Assembly (NCBI RefSeq): GCF_002479495.1
Contig: NZ_DLNQ01000014.1
Location: 1 to 64,000 of the forward strand
DNA: 64,000 nucleotides
DNA from: Brevundimonas sp. UBA7506
GTDB lineage: Bacteria; Pseudomonadota; Alphaproteobacteria; Caulobacterales; Caulobacteraceae
Reading direction: 5' to 3'
A program made the position numbers and the translations under genes. Of this stretch, positions 9,828 through 19,600 are shown piece after piece (position 1 is the first letter of the stretch; every line of letters starts with the position of its first letter). The notes under the pieces were generated by a model. That model was not told where the DNA came from. It made no database searches and saw only the letters and a list, made by a program, of their open reading frames with translations.

Positions 9828-12056
9828 ATGTTCGATATCAAACGCAAGACGATCGAGTGGGCCGGCCGCCCGCTGACGCTGGAAACCGGCCGCATCGCCC
9901 GTCAGGCTGACGGCGCCGTTCTGGCGACCTACGGCGAGACCGTGGTCCTGGCCACCGTCGTCTATGGCCGCCAGCCCAAGCCGGGCCTGGACTTCTTCCC
10001 GCTGACCGTCAACTACCAGGAAAAGACCTTCGCCGCCGGCAAGATCCCGGGCGGTTACTTCAAGCGTGAAGGCCGTCCGTCGGAAAAAGAGACCCTGGTC
10101 TCGCGCCTGATCGACCGTCCGATCCGTCCCCTGTTCGTCAAGGGCTTCAAGAACGAGACCCAGGTCGTCATCACCGTGCTGCAGCACGACATGGAAAACG
10201 ACCCGGACGTCCTGGGCATGGTCGCCGCTTCGGCTGCTCTGACCATCTCGGGCGTGCCCTTCATGGGTCCGATCGGCGCCGCCCGCGTCGGCATGATCGA
10301 CGGCGAGCTGGTGCTGAACCCGGCCATCGACCAGATGGGCGAAAGCGCTCTGGACCTGGTCGTCGCCGGCACGCAAGACGCCCTGATGATGGTTGAATCC
10401 GAAGCCAAGGAGCTGTCGGAAGAGAAGATGCTCGAGGCTCTGATGTTCGCGCACGCGGGCATGCAGCCGGTCATCGACGCCATCATCGACCTGGCCGAAC
10501 ACGCCGCCAAGGAGCCGTTCGACTTCCAGGCCGAGGACCACTCGGACGTCGTCGCCTCGATCAAGAAGCTGGTGGGCGAAGACATCAAGGCCGCCTACGC
10601 CCACCCGGGCAAGTATGAGCGCCGTTCGGGCGTCGATGCGGCCAAGAAGACCGCCGCCGCCGCCCTGGTGAAGACCGACGAGAACCCCGAGGGCGTTGAC
10701 AGCTCCAAGTTCTCGGCCGCCTTCAAGGAATGCGAAGCCGACGTCCTGCGTCGCGACATCATCGAGAACGCCCACCGCGTCGACGGCCGCGCCCTGGACA
10801 AGGTCCGCGCCATCGTTTCGGAAGTCGGCGTCCTGCCGCGCACCCACGGTTCGTCGCTGTTCACGCGCGGTGAAACCCAGGCCCTGGTCGTCGCCACGCT
10901 CGGCACCGGCGAGGACGAGCAGTACATCGACAGCCTGCAGGGCACCTACAAGGAGTCCTTCCTGCTGCACTACAACTTCCCCCCCTATTCGGTGGGTGAA
11001 GCCGGCCGCATGGGCTCGCCCGGCCGTCGCGAAATCGGTCACGGCAAGCTGGCCTGGCGCGCGATCCGTCCGATGCTGCCGACCAAGGAAGACTTCCCCT
11101 ACACCATCCGTCTGGTCTCCGAGATCACCGAGTCCAACGGCTCGTCCTCGATGGCCACGGTCTGCGGTTCGTCGCTGGCCCTGATGGACGCTGGCGTGCC
11201 GCTGGTTCGTCCGGTCTCGGGCATCGCCATGGGTCTGATCCTGGAGCCGTCGGGCGAGTTCGCCATCCTGTCGGACATCCTGGGTGACGAAGACCACCTG
11301 GGCGACATGGACTTCAAGGTCGCGGGCACCTCGGAAGGCATCACCAGCCTTCAGATGGACATCAAGGTCGCCGGCATCACCAAGGAGATCATGGAGCAGG
11401 CCCTGACCCAGGCTTCGGCCGGTCGTCTGCACATCCTCGACGAAATGTCGAAGGCCATGGACGCTCCGCGCGCCGAACTGGGCGAGCACGCTCCGAAGAT
11501 CGAAACCATCAAGATCCCGGTCGACAAGATCCGTGAAGTGATCGGTTCGGGCGGCAAGGTGATCCGCGAGATCGTCGAGAAGACGGGCGCCAAGATCGAC
11601 ATCGGCGATGACGGCACCATCAAGGTCGCCGCCAACGACCAGGAGAAGATCGACGCCGCCAAGAACTGGATCAACTCCATCGCCGCCGAGCCGGAAATGG
11701 GCGCGATCTACACCGGCAAGGTGGTCAAGGTCGTCGACTTCGGCGCCTTCGTGAACTTCTTCGGCGCCAAGGACGGTCTGGTCCACGTGTCCCAGATCGC
11801 TCTGGAACGCGTCGCCAACCCGGCCGACGTCCTGTCGGAAGGCCAGGAGGTCAAGGTCAAGTTCCTGGGCTTCGACGATCGCGGCAAGACCAAGCTGTCG
11901 ATGAAGGTCGTCGACCAGACCACCGGCGAAGACATCACCGACAAGATCAACGCCGAGCGCGCTGAACGCGGTGAAGCCCCGCTGTCGGAAGACACCGGCG
12001 GCCGTCCCAAGGGCGACCGCAACGGCGGCGATCGCGGCCGTCGCCGTCGCGACTAG
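9828..12056 (+). CDS. pnp: Polyribonucleotide nucleotidyltransferase (PNPase)
   Basis: PNPase degrades RNA 3' to 5' using phosphate and is the exonuclease of the degradosome. The 742 residues show two RNase PH domains (about 1-230 and 310-545) joined by a helical domain, then a KH domain ([16 protein letters not shown] near 565-580) and an S1 domain (from [15 protein letters not shown] near 628). The FxxGxG-like TRGETQALV and the [12 protein letters not shown] block of the second RNase PH domain are present. The C-terminus is Arg/Gly/Asp-rich. A strong terminator follows. Confidence 0.98.
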   Translation: MFDIKRKTIEWAGRPLTLETGRIARQADGAVLATYGETVVLATVVYGRQPKPGLDFFPLTVNYQEKTFAAGKIPGGYFKREGRPSEKETLVSRLIDRPIRPLFVKGFKNETQVVITVLQHDMENDPDVLGMVAASAALTISGVPFMGPIGAARVGMIDGELVLNPAIDQMGESALDLVVAGTQDALMMVESEAKELSEEKMLEALMFAHAGMQPVIDAIIDLAEHAAKEPFDFQAEDHSDVVASIKKLVGEDIKAAYAHPGKYERRSGVDAAKKTAAAALVKTDENPEGVDSSKFSAAFKECEADVLRRDIIENAHRVDGRALDKVRAIVSEVGVLPRTHGSSLFTRGETQALVVATLGTGEDEQYIDSLQGTYKESFLLHYNFPPYSVGEAGRMGSPGRREIGHGKLAWRAIRPMLPTKEDFPYTIRLVSEITESNGSSSMATVCGSSLALMDAGVPLVRPVSGIAMGLILEPSGEFAILSDILGDEDHLGDMDFKVAGTSEGITSLQMDIKVAGITKEIMEQALTQASAGRLHILDEMSKAMDAPRAELGEHAPKIETIKIPVDKIREVIGSGGKVIREIVEKTGAKIDIGDDGTIKVAANDQEKIDAAKNWINSIAAEPEMGAIYTGKVVKVVDFGAFVNFFGAKDGLVHVSQIALERVANPADVLSEGQEVKVKFLGFDDRGKTKLSMKVVDQTTGEDITDKINAERAERGEAPLSEDTGGRPKGDRNGGDRGRRRRD

Positions 12057-12078
12057 GCCTCACGATTTGAGATGAGAG

Positions 12079-12115
12079 GGCCCCGCTGGAAACGGCGGGG
12101 CCTTTTTTCTTTTTG
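12079..12115 (+). terminator. Rho-independent terminator after pnp
   Basis: A 10-bp stem (12079-12088 with 12093-12102, one G-T pair) closes a GAAA tetraloop and is followed by TTTTTTCTTTTT. It lies 22 bases after the pnp stop and is the strongest canonical terminator in the window. Confidence 0.93.
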
Positions 12116-12160
12116 GGGCGCCGTCGCCCGCGACGCGGTCGCGGGCTGTTTGAGCGCCGG

Positions 12161-12306
12161 TTCTCCCTCCCCCTTGTGGGGAGGGTGGCTGGCGCGAAGC
12201 GCCAGACGGGTGGGGCGCTTCGGCAGGTCAGACGCTGCGGATAATCAGCCTGGCCCTCCCCACCCGGTCGCTGCGCGACCACCCTCCCCATGAAGGGGAG
12301 GGAGAA
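12161..12306. repeat. GC-rich composite inverted repeat (type D)
   Basis: The element runs from TTCTCCCTCCCC at 12161 to its reverse complement at about 12295-12306. Each half has the order: CTCCCTCCCC arm, GGGGAGGGTGG, a small hairpin (GGCGC gaa GCGCC on the left, GTCGC tgc GCGAC on the right), then GGGTGGGG. So two copies of one roughly 60-bp unit face each other. No reading frame in it is convincing. It lies directly between the pnp terminator and the stop codon of the lipoprotein gene. Confidence 0.75.
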
Positions 12307-12308
12307 GG

Positions 12309-12752
12309 TTACGCCCCGCATTCCTTCGGCTTGGTCTCATCCGGGCCGTACATGGCGCAGGATCGGTCGATCTCGCCCTGGATCATGTCGCAGGGGTTGG
12401 CGCTGTTGCAGGGCGGACGGGTGGCGGGGCTGACGGCGATGCAGCGCTCGACCAGACGTTTGGACCGGGCCTCGCCGATCTCGGCCAGGCAGGAGCCGGG
12501 TTCGCCGACGGGCGTGACGGCGGGCGCCTCCGGCTCGGCTTCCGGCTTGGGCTCGACCTTGGCTTCGGTCTTGGGTTTGGGCGGCGCAACGGGCGCGTCC
12601 TTGAGCGGCACGGCGTCGATCGGTTCCTGCGACAGCGGCGTGTTGACGCCCGCGGGCGGCGGAGTCTCGGCGGGTGCGGACTGACGCTGGCCGCATCCGG
12701 TCAGCAGGGCGGCCGTCAGGGCCAGAAGCGAGGCGGCGAGGGCGGGGCGCAT
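12309..12752 (-). CDS. Small secreted lipoprotein, function unknown
   Basis: From the ATG at 12752 the product has 147 residues. A lipoprotein signal ends in the lipobox LTGC (Cys at about residue 20), so it should be lipid-anchored. A Pro/Lys/Glu-rich linker follows (PKPKTEAKVEPKPEAEPE), then a C-terminal part with six cysteines from GSCLAEIGEA to the final ECGA, probably paired in disulfides. An upstream in-frame start would add 11 residues ahead of the signal and is unlikely. The stop codon lies 3 bases from the type D repeat. Confidence 0.7.
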   Translation of the reverse strand: MRPALAASLLALTAALLTGCGQRQSAPAETPPPAGVNTPLSQEPIDAVPLKDAPVAPPKPKTEAKVEPKPEAEPEAPAVTPVGEPGSCLAEIGEARSKRLVERCIAVSPATRPPCNSANPCDMIQGEIDRSCAMYGPDETKPKECGA

Positions 12753-12820
12753 GAGGCAGTCTCCGTTCGCAGAAGACCGCACCATGCCTTGATCAGCCCT
12801 CGCGGCCTAGTCCTCGATAA

Positions 12821-13537
12821 TCAGCGGCCGAGGGCGGCCCGTTGCAGGGCGAACAGTTCGGCGCAGCCGATGCCGGCCAGTTCGAACAGGCGGTCGAACT
12901 CGGGGCGCGAGAAGCCGCGCTTCTCGCCGGTGGCCTGGATCTCGACGATGCCGCCGGCGCCGGTCAGGACGAAGTTGCTGTCGGCCTCGGCGGTGGAGTC
13001 TTCCTCATAGTCGAGGTCCAGCACCGGCAGGTCGTTGAAGATGCCGCAAGACACGGCGGCGACCTGATCGATGATGGGATCGGCCTTCAGCACGCCCTCG
13101 TCCTTGAGGTAGTTCAGGGCCACAGCCATGGCCACCCAGGCGCCGGTGATCGAGGCGGTGCGGGTGCCGCCGTCGGCCTGGATGACGTCGCAGTCGATCA
13201 GGACCTGACGCTCGCCCAGGGCTTTCAGATCGACCACGGCGCGCAGGCTGCGGCCGATCAGGCGCTGGATTTCCTGGGTGCGGCCCGACTGCTTGCCGGC
13301 GGCGGCTTCACGACGACCACGCGTGTGAGTGGCGCGGGGCAGCATGCCGTATTCGGCCGTGACCCAGCCCTGGCCGGTGTTGCGCATCCAGCCCGGGACC
13401 TTTTCCTCGACCGAGGCGGTGCACAGGACCTTGGTGTGGCCGAACGAGACCAGGCACGAGCCCTCGGCGTAGCGGTTGACGCCGGTCTCCAGCGTGACGG
13501 CGCGGAGTTGTTCGGGGGTGCGTTTAGACGGGCGCAT
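12821..13537 (-). CDS. rph: Ribonuclease PH
   Basis: RNase PH is the phosphorolytic 3' exoribonuclease that trims tRNA precursors. The 238-residue length is typical. Visible signatures are [14 protein letters not shown] at the N-terminus, [17 protein letters not shown] near 57-73, the [15 protein letters not shown] block near 86-100 and [19 protein letters not shown] near 114-132. It is transcribed divergently from hrcA, with 44 bases between start codons, a neighbour arrangement common in Alphaproteobacteria. Confidence 0.97.
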   Translation of the reverse strand: MRPSKRTPEQLRAVTLETGVNRYAEGSCLVSFGHTKVLCTASVEEKVPGWMRNTGQGWVTAEYGMLPRATHTRGRREAAAGKQSGRTQEIQRLIGRSLRAVVDLKALGERQVLIDCDVIQADGGTRTASITGAWVAMAVALNYLKDEGVLKADPIIDQVAAVSCGIFNDLPVLDLDYEEDSTAEADSNFVLTGAGGIVEIQATGEKRGFSRPEFDRLFELAGIGCAELFALQRAALGR

Positions 13538-13545
13538 GGGATTTC

Positions 13546-13574
13546 CTTGGAACCTGAGTGGGGCGTGCTTATCC
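13546..13574 (+). promoter_or_regulatory. Candidate sigma-32 type promoter of hrcA-grpE
   Basis: CTTG at 13546-13549 and CTTATCC at 13568-13574 are separated by 18 bases. This fits the alphaproteobacterial RpoH pattern CTTG-N17/18-CYTAT. Transcription would begin close to the GTG at 13582, giving a leaderless or nearly leaderless mRNA. A chance match cannot be excluded. Confidence 0.4.
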
Positions 13575-13581
13575 TGAAAGC

Positions 13582-14691
13582 GTGAGCCTGTATGCCCCCC
13601 ATCCGTCGCCGTTCGGAAGCGCCCCCGCTGGCCTGGGGACGCTGGACGCGCGCGCGCGCGACATCTTCCGCCGCATCGTCGAGACCTATCTGGAGACGGG
13701 CGAGCCGGTCGGGTCGCGCACCATCTCGCGCGGCGGGCTGGCTCTGTCGCCCGCCTCGATCCGCAACACCATGCAGGATCTGACCCTGGCTGGCCTGCTG
13801 GCCTCGCCCCACACCTCGGCGGGGCGGGTGCCGACTCATGCGGGCCTGCGCCTGTTCGTCGACGGCCTGCTGGAGGTCGGCGACATCGGTCAGGACGAGC
13901 GACGCGAGATCGACGCGCGGCTGGCAGCCGCTTCAGGCAAGCATGGGGGCCGCAACTTCGAAGAGGCGCTGGACGCCGCCACCAACCTCCTGTCCGGTCT
14001 GGCCGGCGGGGCGGGCATTGTCGCCAGTCCGGTGCGCGACGCAGGCGTCAAGCACGTCGAGTTCGTGGCCCTGGGCCATGACCAGGCCCTGGCGGTTCTG
14101 GTCGGGGACGACGGCACGGTCGAGAACCGGCTGATGCCGCTCTCGGCGGGGGTGACCCCCTCGACCCTGTCCGAGGCCTCGAACTTCCTCAACGCCCGGC
14201 TGAAAGGCCGCCCCCTGGCCGAAGCCCGCACCGAGATGAGCGCCGAACTGGACGCCGCCCGGCGTGAGCTGGACGCCGCCGCCGCCCGTCTGGTCGAGGA
14301 CGGTCTGGCCGCCTGGTCCGGCGGGGGCGAGCGCGACCGGGCCTTGATCGTGCGTGGGCGCGCCAACCTGTTGCAGGACGCGCAAGCGGTCGAGGATCTG
14401 GAGCGGGTGCGTGTCCTGTTCGACGATCTGGAGCAGAAGGAACAGCTGATCGGCCTGCTCGACGGCGTCGGCGCGGCCCAGGGCGTGCGCATCTTCATCG
14501 GCGCCGAAACGCGCCTGTTTTCGCTTTCGGGTTCCGCTGTGATCGCGGCGCCTTATATGACGGGTCGGCAGCGGATGCTGGGCGCCATCGGCGTCATCGG
14601 CCCTGCAAGACTGAACTATGCCCGTGTCATCCCGTTGGTGGACTATACCGCCCGGGTGCTGGGCCGGATTCTGGACGGACAAGAGACGTGA
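13582..14691 (+). CDS. hrcA: Heat-inducible transcription repressor HrcA
   Basis: HrcA represses chaperone genes by binding CIRCE elements and is kept active by GroEL. From the GTG at 13582 it has 369 residues. The N-terminal winged helix is visible ([24 protein letters not shown], then [18 protein letters not shown] and [15 protein letters not shown]), followed by a GAF-like domain and the C-terminal GVRIFIGAE and [24 protein letters not shown] blocks. An in-frame GTG at 13558 would add eight residues. grpE overlaps the stop by 4 bases. I see no CIRCE in this window, so the target (usually groESL) is elsewhere. Confidence 0.95.
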   Translation: MSLYAPHPSPFGSAPAGLGTLDARARDIFRRIVETYLETGEPVGSRTISRGGLALSPASIRNTMQDLTLAGLLASPHTSAGRVPTHAGLRLFVDGLLEVGDIGQDERREIDARLAAASGKHGGRNFEEALDAATNLLSGLAGGAGIVASPVRDAGVKHVEFVALGHDQALAVLVGDDGTVENRLMPLSAGVTPSTLSEASNFLNARLKGRPLAEARTEMSAELDAARRELDAAAARLVEDGLAAWSGGGERDRALIVRGRANLLQDAQAVEDLERVRVLFDDLEQKEQLIGLLDGVGAAQGVRIFIGAETRLFSLSGSAVIAAPYMTGRQRMLGAIGVIGPARLNYARVIPLVDYTARVLGRILDGQET

Positions 14692-15329
14692 ACGACATCA
14701 ACGACGAGACCCGGGACCAACTCGAGCAGGACATGGGAGAGGCCGCCATCGATGCTGCACAGGAAGCCGCCGAAGACGGCGACATGGCCGTGGTCGACGC
14801 CCTGATCGCCGAGCGCGACCAGTGGAAGGACCGCGCCCTGCGCGCCGTGGCCGATGCCGAAAACACCAAGCGCCGCGCCGAGAGCCAGGCTAACGACGCC
14901 CGCGCCTACGCCATCCAGCGTTTCGCCAAGGACCTGCTGAGCGTGGCCGACACCCTGGAACGCGGCCTGCTGTCGGCGCCCAAGGTGCTGGAAGGCGCCG
15001 AGACCGACAGCGCCGCCGCCGCCATGGTCACGGGCCTGGAGCTTACTCAGAAATCCCTGCTGTCGGCCTTTGAATCCAACGGTCTGACCCGCGTCGCGCC
15101 CGAGCCGGGCGAGGCCTTCGACCCCCATCTGCATCAGGCCGTGATGGAGCAGCCCTCGGACAGCGTGCCGGGCGGCACGGTGATCCAGACCCTGCAGCCC
15201 GGCTACGCCCTGTTCGGCCGCACCGTGCGCGCCGCCATGGTGGCGGTCGCCGCCAAGGGCTCGGGCCCGGCGGGCGGCGCCTATTCGGAAGCCAATACGA
15301 CCGGCGGGAATTTCGACGCCAAGGCGTGA
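14688..15329 (+). CDS. grpE: Nucleotide exchange factor GrpE
   Basis: GrpE releases ADP from DnaK in the chaperone cycle. The 213-residue protein has an acidic N-terminal coiled coil, the [20 protein letters not shown] block near 44-63, and the beta domain with [12 protein letters not shown] near 140-151 and [21 protein letters not shown] near 165-185. It starts with GTG inside the hrcA stop region (GTGA overlap), so it is translationally coupled to hrcA. A terminator follows 25 bases after the stop. Confidence 0.96.
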   Translation: MNDINDETRDQLEQDMGEAAIDAAQEAAEDGDMAVVDALIAERDQWKDRALRAVADAENTKRRAESQANDARAYAIQRFAKDLLSVADTLERGLLSAPKVLEGAETDSAAAAMVTGLELTQKSLLSAFESNGLTRVAPEPGEAFDPHLHQAVMEQPSDSVPGGTVIQTLQPGYALFGRTVRAAMVAVAAKGSGPAGGAYSEANTTGGNFDAKA

Positions 15330-15354
15330 GCCTCGGCCGAGTGAGAATGAAAAA

Positions 15355-15384
15355 GGCCCGGGGCGGATGCTCCGGGCCTTTTTT
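15355..15384 (+). terminator. Rho-independent terminator after grpE
   Basis: A 9-bp stem (15355-15363 with 15370-15378, one G-T pair) has a 6-nt loop and is followed by six T. It ends the hrcA-grpE operon. An A run before the stem makes it partly bidirectional. Confidence 0.92.
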
Positions 15385-15410
15385 GCTTGGGGCGGTTCGC
15401 TTCCAATTTC

Positions 15411-15524
15411 CGCTCATCCCCGCGGAGGCGGGGACCCAGTGTTTTGGCTTCCAAGCACTTCGATTGACGAGTGAGGTCTCCGACTGGCGCTCTCACTGGG
15501 TCCCCGCCTCCGCGGGGATGAGCG
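15411..15524. repeat. Inverted-repeat element, type A, copy 1
   Basis: Perfect 31-bp inverted arms (15411-15441 and 15494-15524, beginning CGCTCATCCCCGCGG) flank 52 bases. The copy at 38673-38786 shares both the arms and much of the interior. It lies between the grpE terminator and the convergent stop of the hydrolase gene. No coding potential is evident. See the findings on the repeat family. Confidence 0.9.
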
Positions 15525-15536
15525 GGTTAGGTAGCC

Positions 15537-16442
15537 TTAGTGTTTCAGCCGATGCTCGAAAAACGCCAGCAGCCGTCGCCACCCATCCTGCGCATCCGCC
15601 TCGCGGTAGCTGGCGCGGTAGTCGGCGTGGAAGCCGTGTGGGGCGTCGTCGTAGAGGATGATCTGACTGTCGGTCTTGCCCGCAGAGGTCAGGGCCGCGC
15701 GCATGGCCTCGACGCTGGAGACCGGGATGCCGCCGTCCTGTCCGCCGTAGAGACCCAGCACCGGGGCCTTCAGCTCGGCGGCCAGATCGACCGGCCAGGG
15801 GCGGCCCGCTGTCGCCTGGGCCTCGGTGGCGTTGGCGGCGGGGGCCAGGCGGCCGTACCAGGCCACTCCGGCGTCGAGGGCCGGGAAGCGGGCGCAGGCC
15901 TGCCATACCACCTTGCCGCCCCAGCAGTAGCCGGTGATGCCGACCTTGTCGGACTTGGCCCAGGCTTGCAGGCCGATCCACTCCAGGGTGGCGCCCACGT
16001 CGCCCATGACCTGCTCGTATCCGGCGGCCCCGACGATGGTCATGATGGCGGCCATGTCGCTGAGCGGGGCCGGGTCTTCCTTGCGTACGAAAAAGGCGGG
16101 GGCGACGGCGGCGTAACCGGCCTTGGCCAGGCGGCGGCAGATGTCGCGGATGTATTCGTGCACGCCGAAGATCTCGGACACCACGATGACGACAGGGAAG
16201 GGACCGTCGCCCTCGGGCCGCGCGACATAGGCGGGCAGTTCGAAGCCGTCGGGAGCCGGAAAGGAGACGGTGTGGGCGGTCAGGCCGGCGCTGTCGGTGG
16301 TGATCGGGCTGGCCGTCTGGCTGAGGGCGGCGGGGGCGTAGGCGGCGAAGGCCACGCCGCCGAGGGCCGCGACCCCCAGGCTGCGGCGGCTGGGGGCGAT
16401 CTGGTCGGCGCTCAGGCCCTCGGGCCGGGTGATCAGGGTCAT
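15537..16442 (-). CDS. Dienelactone hydrolase family protein with Tat-like signal
   Basis: The 301-residue protein starts at the ATG at 16442. SRRSLGVAALGG near residues 18-29 resembles a twin-arginine signal, so it may be exported. The alpha/beta hydrolase core has SEIFGVHEYIRD, the nucleophile motif GYCWGG (Cys in place of Ser, as in dienelactone hydrolase), YGGQDGGIP with the likely acid and APHGFHADYR with the catalytic His. The substrate is unknown; family members hydrolyse lactones or small esters. The frame remains open upstream but there it only overlaps the alkB gene. It lies 74 bases after alkB in the same direction. Confidence 0.9.
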   Translation of the reverse strand: MTLITRPEGLSADQIAPSRRSLGVAALGGVAFAAYAPAALSQTASPITTDSAGLTAHTVSFPAPDGFELPAYVARPEGDGPFPVVIVVSEIFGVHEYIRDICRRLAKAGYAAVAPAFFVRKEDPAPLSDMAAIMTIVGAAGYEQVMGDVGATLEWIGLQAWAKSDKVGITGYCWGGKVVWQACARFPALDAGVAWYGRLAPAANATEAQATAGRPWPVDLAAELKAPVLGLYGGQDGGIPVSSVEAMRAALTSAGKTDSQIILYDDAPHGFHADYRASYREADAQDGWRRLLAFFEHRLKH

Positions 16443-16516
16443 CGCGGGTCTCCGGTGCTGCGTCACAAATGAGGCCGGGACTGTGGCCCGGCTTTGACGT
16501 CCCCGTCGAGTCCCGA

Positions 16517-17134
16517 TCAGCGCGCCCGTCTCAGCGTCAGATTGATCCGCCCGCCGCCGGGGACCAGCCTGGACGAGCCCGCCAGCAACCGGTCGATCCC
16601 GTGCCGCGCCAGGCGGGCCGGGCCGGTCAGGGCGCAGACGTCGCCGGACGCCAGTTTCAGGCTGTGGGTCTTGCCGCCTTCGGCCGCGCCGATGCGGAAG
16701 ACCGCCGTATCGCCCAGCGACACCGACAGGACCGGCGCGCTCAGGTCGGCTTCGTCGCGATCCTGATGCAGGCCCATCTTCGCCTCCCCGCGATAAAGGT
16801 TGACCAGGCAGGCGTCGGGCGGGGCGGGCCAGCCGGTCAGGGCGTCCCACAGGTCGAGCAGGGCCTGCGGCATCGGTGGCCAGGCCTGGCCGGTGACCGG
16901 GTGGGTCGGCTGATAGCGATAGCCCGCCCGGTCCGAAACCCAGGCCAGGGGCCCCATGCCCGTCATCTCGACCGAAAAGGGACGCCCGCCGGGCGTGACG
17001 GGGCGATAGAAGGGAGCCGTTTCAGCCGCCGCCAGCACCTGATCCAGCAGGGCCTTTTGCGCCGTCCCGTCGAGCGCGCCCGGCCACAGGCGAAAGCCGG
17101 GCAAGCCGGTCGGGGTTTCGCGAGGTGGAGACAT
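16517..17134 (-). CDS. alkB: AlkB-type alpha-ketoglutarate-dependent dioxygenase
   Basis: AlkB removes methyl groups from alkylated bases by oxidative demethylation with Fe(II) and 2-oxoglutarate. The 205-residue protein shows CLVNLYRGEAKMGLHQDRDE with the HxD iron ligands near residues 122-124. A second His lies in LARHGIDRLL, and the C-terminal RINLTLRRAR fits the RxNxTxR 2-oxoglutarate-binding motif. Length is close to E. coli AlkB (216). No ada gene or clear Ada-type site is visible beside it. Confidence 0.93.
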   Translation of the reverse strand: MSPPRETPTGLPGFRLWPGALDGTAQKALLDQVLAAAETAPFYRPVTPGGRPFSVEMTGMGPLAWVSDRAGYRYQPTHPVTGQAWPPMPQALLDLWDALTGWPAPPDACLVNLYRGEAKMGLHQDRDEADLSAPVLSVSLGDTAVFRIGAAEGGKTHSLKLASGDVCALTGPARLARHGIDRLLAGSSRLVPGGGRINLTLRRAR

Positions 17135-17187
17135 ATTCCCCGTTTAAGACCCATCCCTCAGTGGGAGAAGCGTCTCGTCCATCCTTG

Positions 17188-17303
17188 CCGTCATTCCGGG
17201 GCGCGAAGCGAACCCGGCACCCAGGACCCAACATTCCGCCGAGTCGTCCTCGGATCCAGCGACTGGGCCCCGGATCGTCCCTTCGGGCCGTCCGGGGTGA
17301 CGG
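17188..17303. repeat. Imperfect inverted-repeat element, type C, copy 1
   Basis: The element starts CCGTCATTCCGGGG and ends with CCGGGGTGACGG. It also has internal hairpins, for example CCGGATCGTCCCTTCGGG. Its ends resemble those of the element at 34387-34498, and its length (116 bp) is close to the type A elements. It lies between alkB (divergent) and the dnaK promoter region. Confidence 0.65.
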
Positions 17304-17401
17304 CGAGGTGCAGGCTTCGCTTGGAGGCTCGAGCTCTCAGCCGCCGGGAGAGGGTCTATTGCGGTAAACGGCGCCGAATCCGTCCTGAACCGCACGAAAC
17401 C

Positions 17402-17429
17402 CTTGCGGCCCCTGCGGTCTTTCCCATAT
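17402..17429 (+). promoter_or_regulatory. Candidate sigma-32 (RpoH) promoter of dnaK
   Basis: CTTGCGG at 17402-17408 and CCCATAT at 17423-17429 are 14 bases apart. This matches the heat-shock promoter layout CTTGAAA-N(11-16)-CCCCATNT. The start site would be near 17436, giving a dnaK leader of about 160 nt. C. crescentus dnaK is known to have a sigma-32 promoter. Confidence 0.7.
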
Positions 17430-17598
17430 CCGGGCCAGTCTGGAAGAAACCCCGAAGTTGCTGGGGCTTTCGACCGCAACCATCCAACCCGCCTGACCGG
17501 ACGACCGGAACGGCTTTCAGCCCAACTGGGGGCGGTCACGCGCGGCGCTTTTCGAAGGCCGCCGCATCGCCCGCCGCAAGGAGTGAAAAGACAAGCTC

Positions 17599-19509
17599 AT
17601 GGCCAAGATCATCGGCATCGACCTCGGCACGACCAACTCGTGCGTCGCCGTCATGGACGGCAAGAACCCCAAGGTCATCGAGAACGCCGAAGGCAACCGC
17701 ACGACCCCGTCGGTCGTGGCGATCCAGGACAGCGGCGAAGTGCTCGTCGGCCAGCCTGCGCGTCGCCAGGCGGTCACGAACCCGACCAACACCTTCTTCG
17801 CCATCAAGCGCCTGATCGGCCGCAATTTCGATGACCCGGTGGTGGCCAAGGACAAGGGCATGGTGCCCTATGAGATCGTCAAGGGTCCGAACGGCGACGC
17901 CTGGGTGCGCGCCCACGGCAAGGACTATTCGCCGCAACAGGTCTCGGCCTTCACCCTCGGCAAGATGAAGGAGGCCGCGGAGGCCTACCTCGGCGAGACC
18001 GTGACCCAGGCCGTCATCACCGTTCCGGCCTACTTCAACGACGCCCAGCGTCAGGCGACCAAGGACGCCGGCAAGATCGCCGGCCTGGAAGTCCTGCGCA
18101 TCATCAACGAGCCGACCGCGGCCGCCCTGGCCTATGGCCTGGAGAAGAACGACGGTCAGAAGATCGCCGTCTATGACCTGGGCGGCGGCACCTTCGACGT
18201 CTCGATCCTGGAGATCGGCGACGGCGTCTTCGAGGTGAAGTCGACCAACGGCGACACCTTCCTGGGCGGCGAGGACTTCGACCTGCGTCTGGTCGACTAC
18301 CTGGCCGACGAGTTCAAGAAGGAGCAGGGCGTCGATCTGCGGACCGACAAGCTGGCCCTGCAGCGCCTGAAGGAAGAGGCCGAGAAGGCCAAGAAGGAAC
18401 TGTCCTCGACGTCGCAGTACGAGGTCAACCTGCCCTTCATCACCATGAACGCCTCGGGCCCGCTGCACCTGAACATCAAGCTGTCGCGCGCCAAGCTGGA
18501 AGCCCTGGTCGATGACCTGATCCAGCGCACGATCGAGCCCTGCAAGAAGGCCCTGGCCGACGCCGGTCTGAAGGCCGGCGACATCGACGAGGTCGTCCTG
18601 GTCGGCGGCATGACCCGCATGCCCAAGGTCGTGGAAGCCGTGAAGGCCTTCTTCGGCAAGGAGCCGCACAAGGGCGTGAACCCTGACGAAGTCGTGGCCC
18701 TGGGCGCCGCCGTTCAGGCCGGCGTTCTGCAAGGCGACGTCAAGGACGTGCTGCTGCTGGACGTGACCCCGCTGACCCTGGGCATCGAAACCTTGGGCGG
18801 CGTCTTCACCCCGCTGATCGAGCGCAACACCACCATCCCGACCAAGAAGAGCCAGGTCTTCTCGACCGCCGACGACAACCAGTCGGCCGTGACGATCCGC
18901 GTCTTCCAGGGCGAGCGCCCGATGGCCGCCGACAACAAGGTCCTGGGTCAGTTCGACCTGATGGGCATTCCGCCGGCGCCGCGCGGCATGCCGCAGATCG
19001 AGGTCGCCTTCGACATCGACGCCAACGGCATCGTCCACGTCACCGCCAAGGACAAGGCGACCAACAAGGAGCAGTCGATCCGCATCCAGGCCAACGGCGG
19101 CCTGTCGGACGCGGACATCGACAAGATGGTCAAGGAAGCCGAGGCCAACGCCGCGGCCGACAAGGCCCGCAAGGATCTGGTCGAGGCCGCCAACGGCGCC
19201 GACAGCCTGATCCACTCGACCGAGAAGGCCCTGTCGGAACACGGCGACAAGATCGACGACGCGACCAAGGCGACCATCCAGTCGGCCCTGGACGACCTGA
19301 AGTCGGCCAAGGACGGCACGGACCCCGAGGCTATCCGCGAGAAGACCAACACCCTGGCCCAGGCTTCGATGAAGCTGGGCGAGGCCATGTACGCCGCCCA
19401 GCAGGGCGCCGGTGAAGACGGCGCCTCGGAAGCTCCGGCTGACGACGGCGTGGTCGACGCCGAGTTCGAGGAAGTCTCGGACGCCGACGACGACAAGAAG
19501 AACGCGTAA
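17599..19509 (+). CDS. dnaK: Molecular chaperone DnaK (Hsp70)
   Basis: DnaK is the ATP-dependent Hsp70 that works with DnaJ and GrpE. At 636 residues it has the normal length. The ATPase domain shows [15 protein letters not shown] near residue 3, [20 protein letters not shown] near 145 and [12 protein letters not shown] near 191. The linker [16 protein letters not shown] near 383 precedes the substrate domain. The C-terminal tail ends in acidic [15 protein letters not shown]. It has its own heat-shock promoter and terminator, so dnaK and dnaJ may be transcribed partly separately. Confidence 0.99.
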   Translation: MAKIIGIDLGTTNSCVAVMDGKNPKVIENAEGNRTTPSVVAIQDSGEVLVGQPARRQAVTNPTNTFFAIKRLIGRNFDDPVVAKDKGMVPYEIVKGPNGDAWVRAHGKDYSPQQVSAFTLGKMKEAAEAYLGETVTQAVITVPAYFNDAQRQATKDAGKIAGLEVLRIINEPTAAALAYGLEKNDGQKIAVYDLGGGTFDVSILEIGDGVFEVKSTNGDTFLGGEDFDLRLVDYLADEFKKEQGVDLRTDKLALQRLKEEAEKAKKELSSTSQYEVNLPFITMNASGPLHLNIKLSRAKLEALVDDLIQRTIEPCKKALADAGLKAGDIDEVVLVGGMTRMPKVVEAVKAFFGKEPHKGVNPDEVVALGAAVQAGVLQGDVKDVLLLDVTPLTLGIETLGGVFTPLIERNTTIPTKKSQVFSTADDNQSAVTIRVFQGERPMAADNKVLGQFDLMGIPPAPRGMPQIEVAFDIDANGIVHVTAKDKATNKEQSIRIQANGGLSDADIDKMVKEAEANAAADKARKDLVEAANGADSLIHSTEKALSEHGDKIDDATKATIQSALDDLKSAKDGTDPEAIREKTNTLAQASMKLGEAMYAAQQGAGEDGASEAPADDGVVDAEFEEVSDADDDKKNA

Positions 19510-19530
19510 CGAAACGCGGCTTATGACGAC

Positions 19531-19565
19531 CGGCCCCGCTTGCCAGACGGCAGGCGGGGCCGTTT
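19531..19565 (+). terminator. Terminator-like hairpin after dnaK
   Basis: A 14-bp stem with G-T pairing (19531-19544 with 19549-19562) has a 4-nt loop and is followed by TTT. It would reduce dnaK read-through into dnaJ, in keeping with a separate dnaJ promoter just downstream. Confidence 0.75.
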
Positions 19566-19572
19566 CATAAAA

Positions 19573-19600
19573 CTTGCATCATTCGACCGGGCGCCCATGT
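19573..19600 (+). promoter_or_regulatory. Candidate sigma-32 promoter of dnaJ, with adjoining palindrome
   Basis: CTTGCAT at 19573-19579 and CCCATGT at 19594-19600 are 14 bases apart, the same spacing as the dnaK promoter. A palindrome CATGTC-agca-GACATG at 19596-19611 overlaps the -10 side and could be an operator or just a hairpin at the transcript start. The leader to the dnaJ ATG would be about 88 nt. Confidence 0.6.

Noticed and set aside
9597..11786. 729-codon open frame on the - strand opposite pnp
   Set aside because: Shadow of pnp; same reasoning, and no ribosome site or family likeness.
12161..12306. Possible CRISPR-like repeat structure
   Set aside because: Only two inverted units and no spacer series; it is a composite palindrome.
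13538..13581. CIRCE element expected near hrcA
   Set aside because: No TTAGCACTC-N9-GAGTGCTAA or close variant in the gap, nor before dnaK.
17536..19242. 568-codon open frame on the - strand opposite dnaK
   Set aside because: Antisense frames opposite dnaK are a known artefact of high GC; Leu/Gly/Asp-rich without domains.
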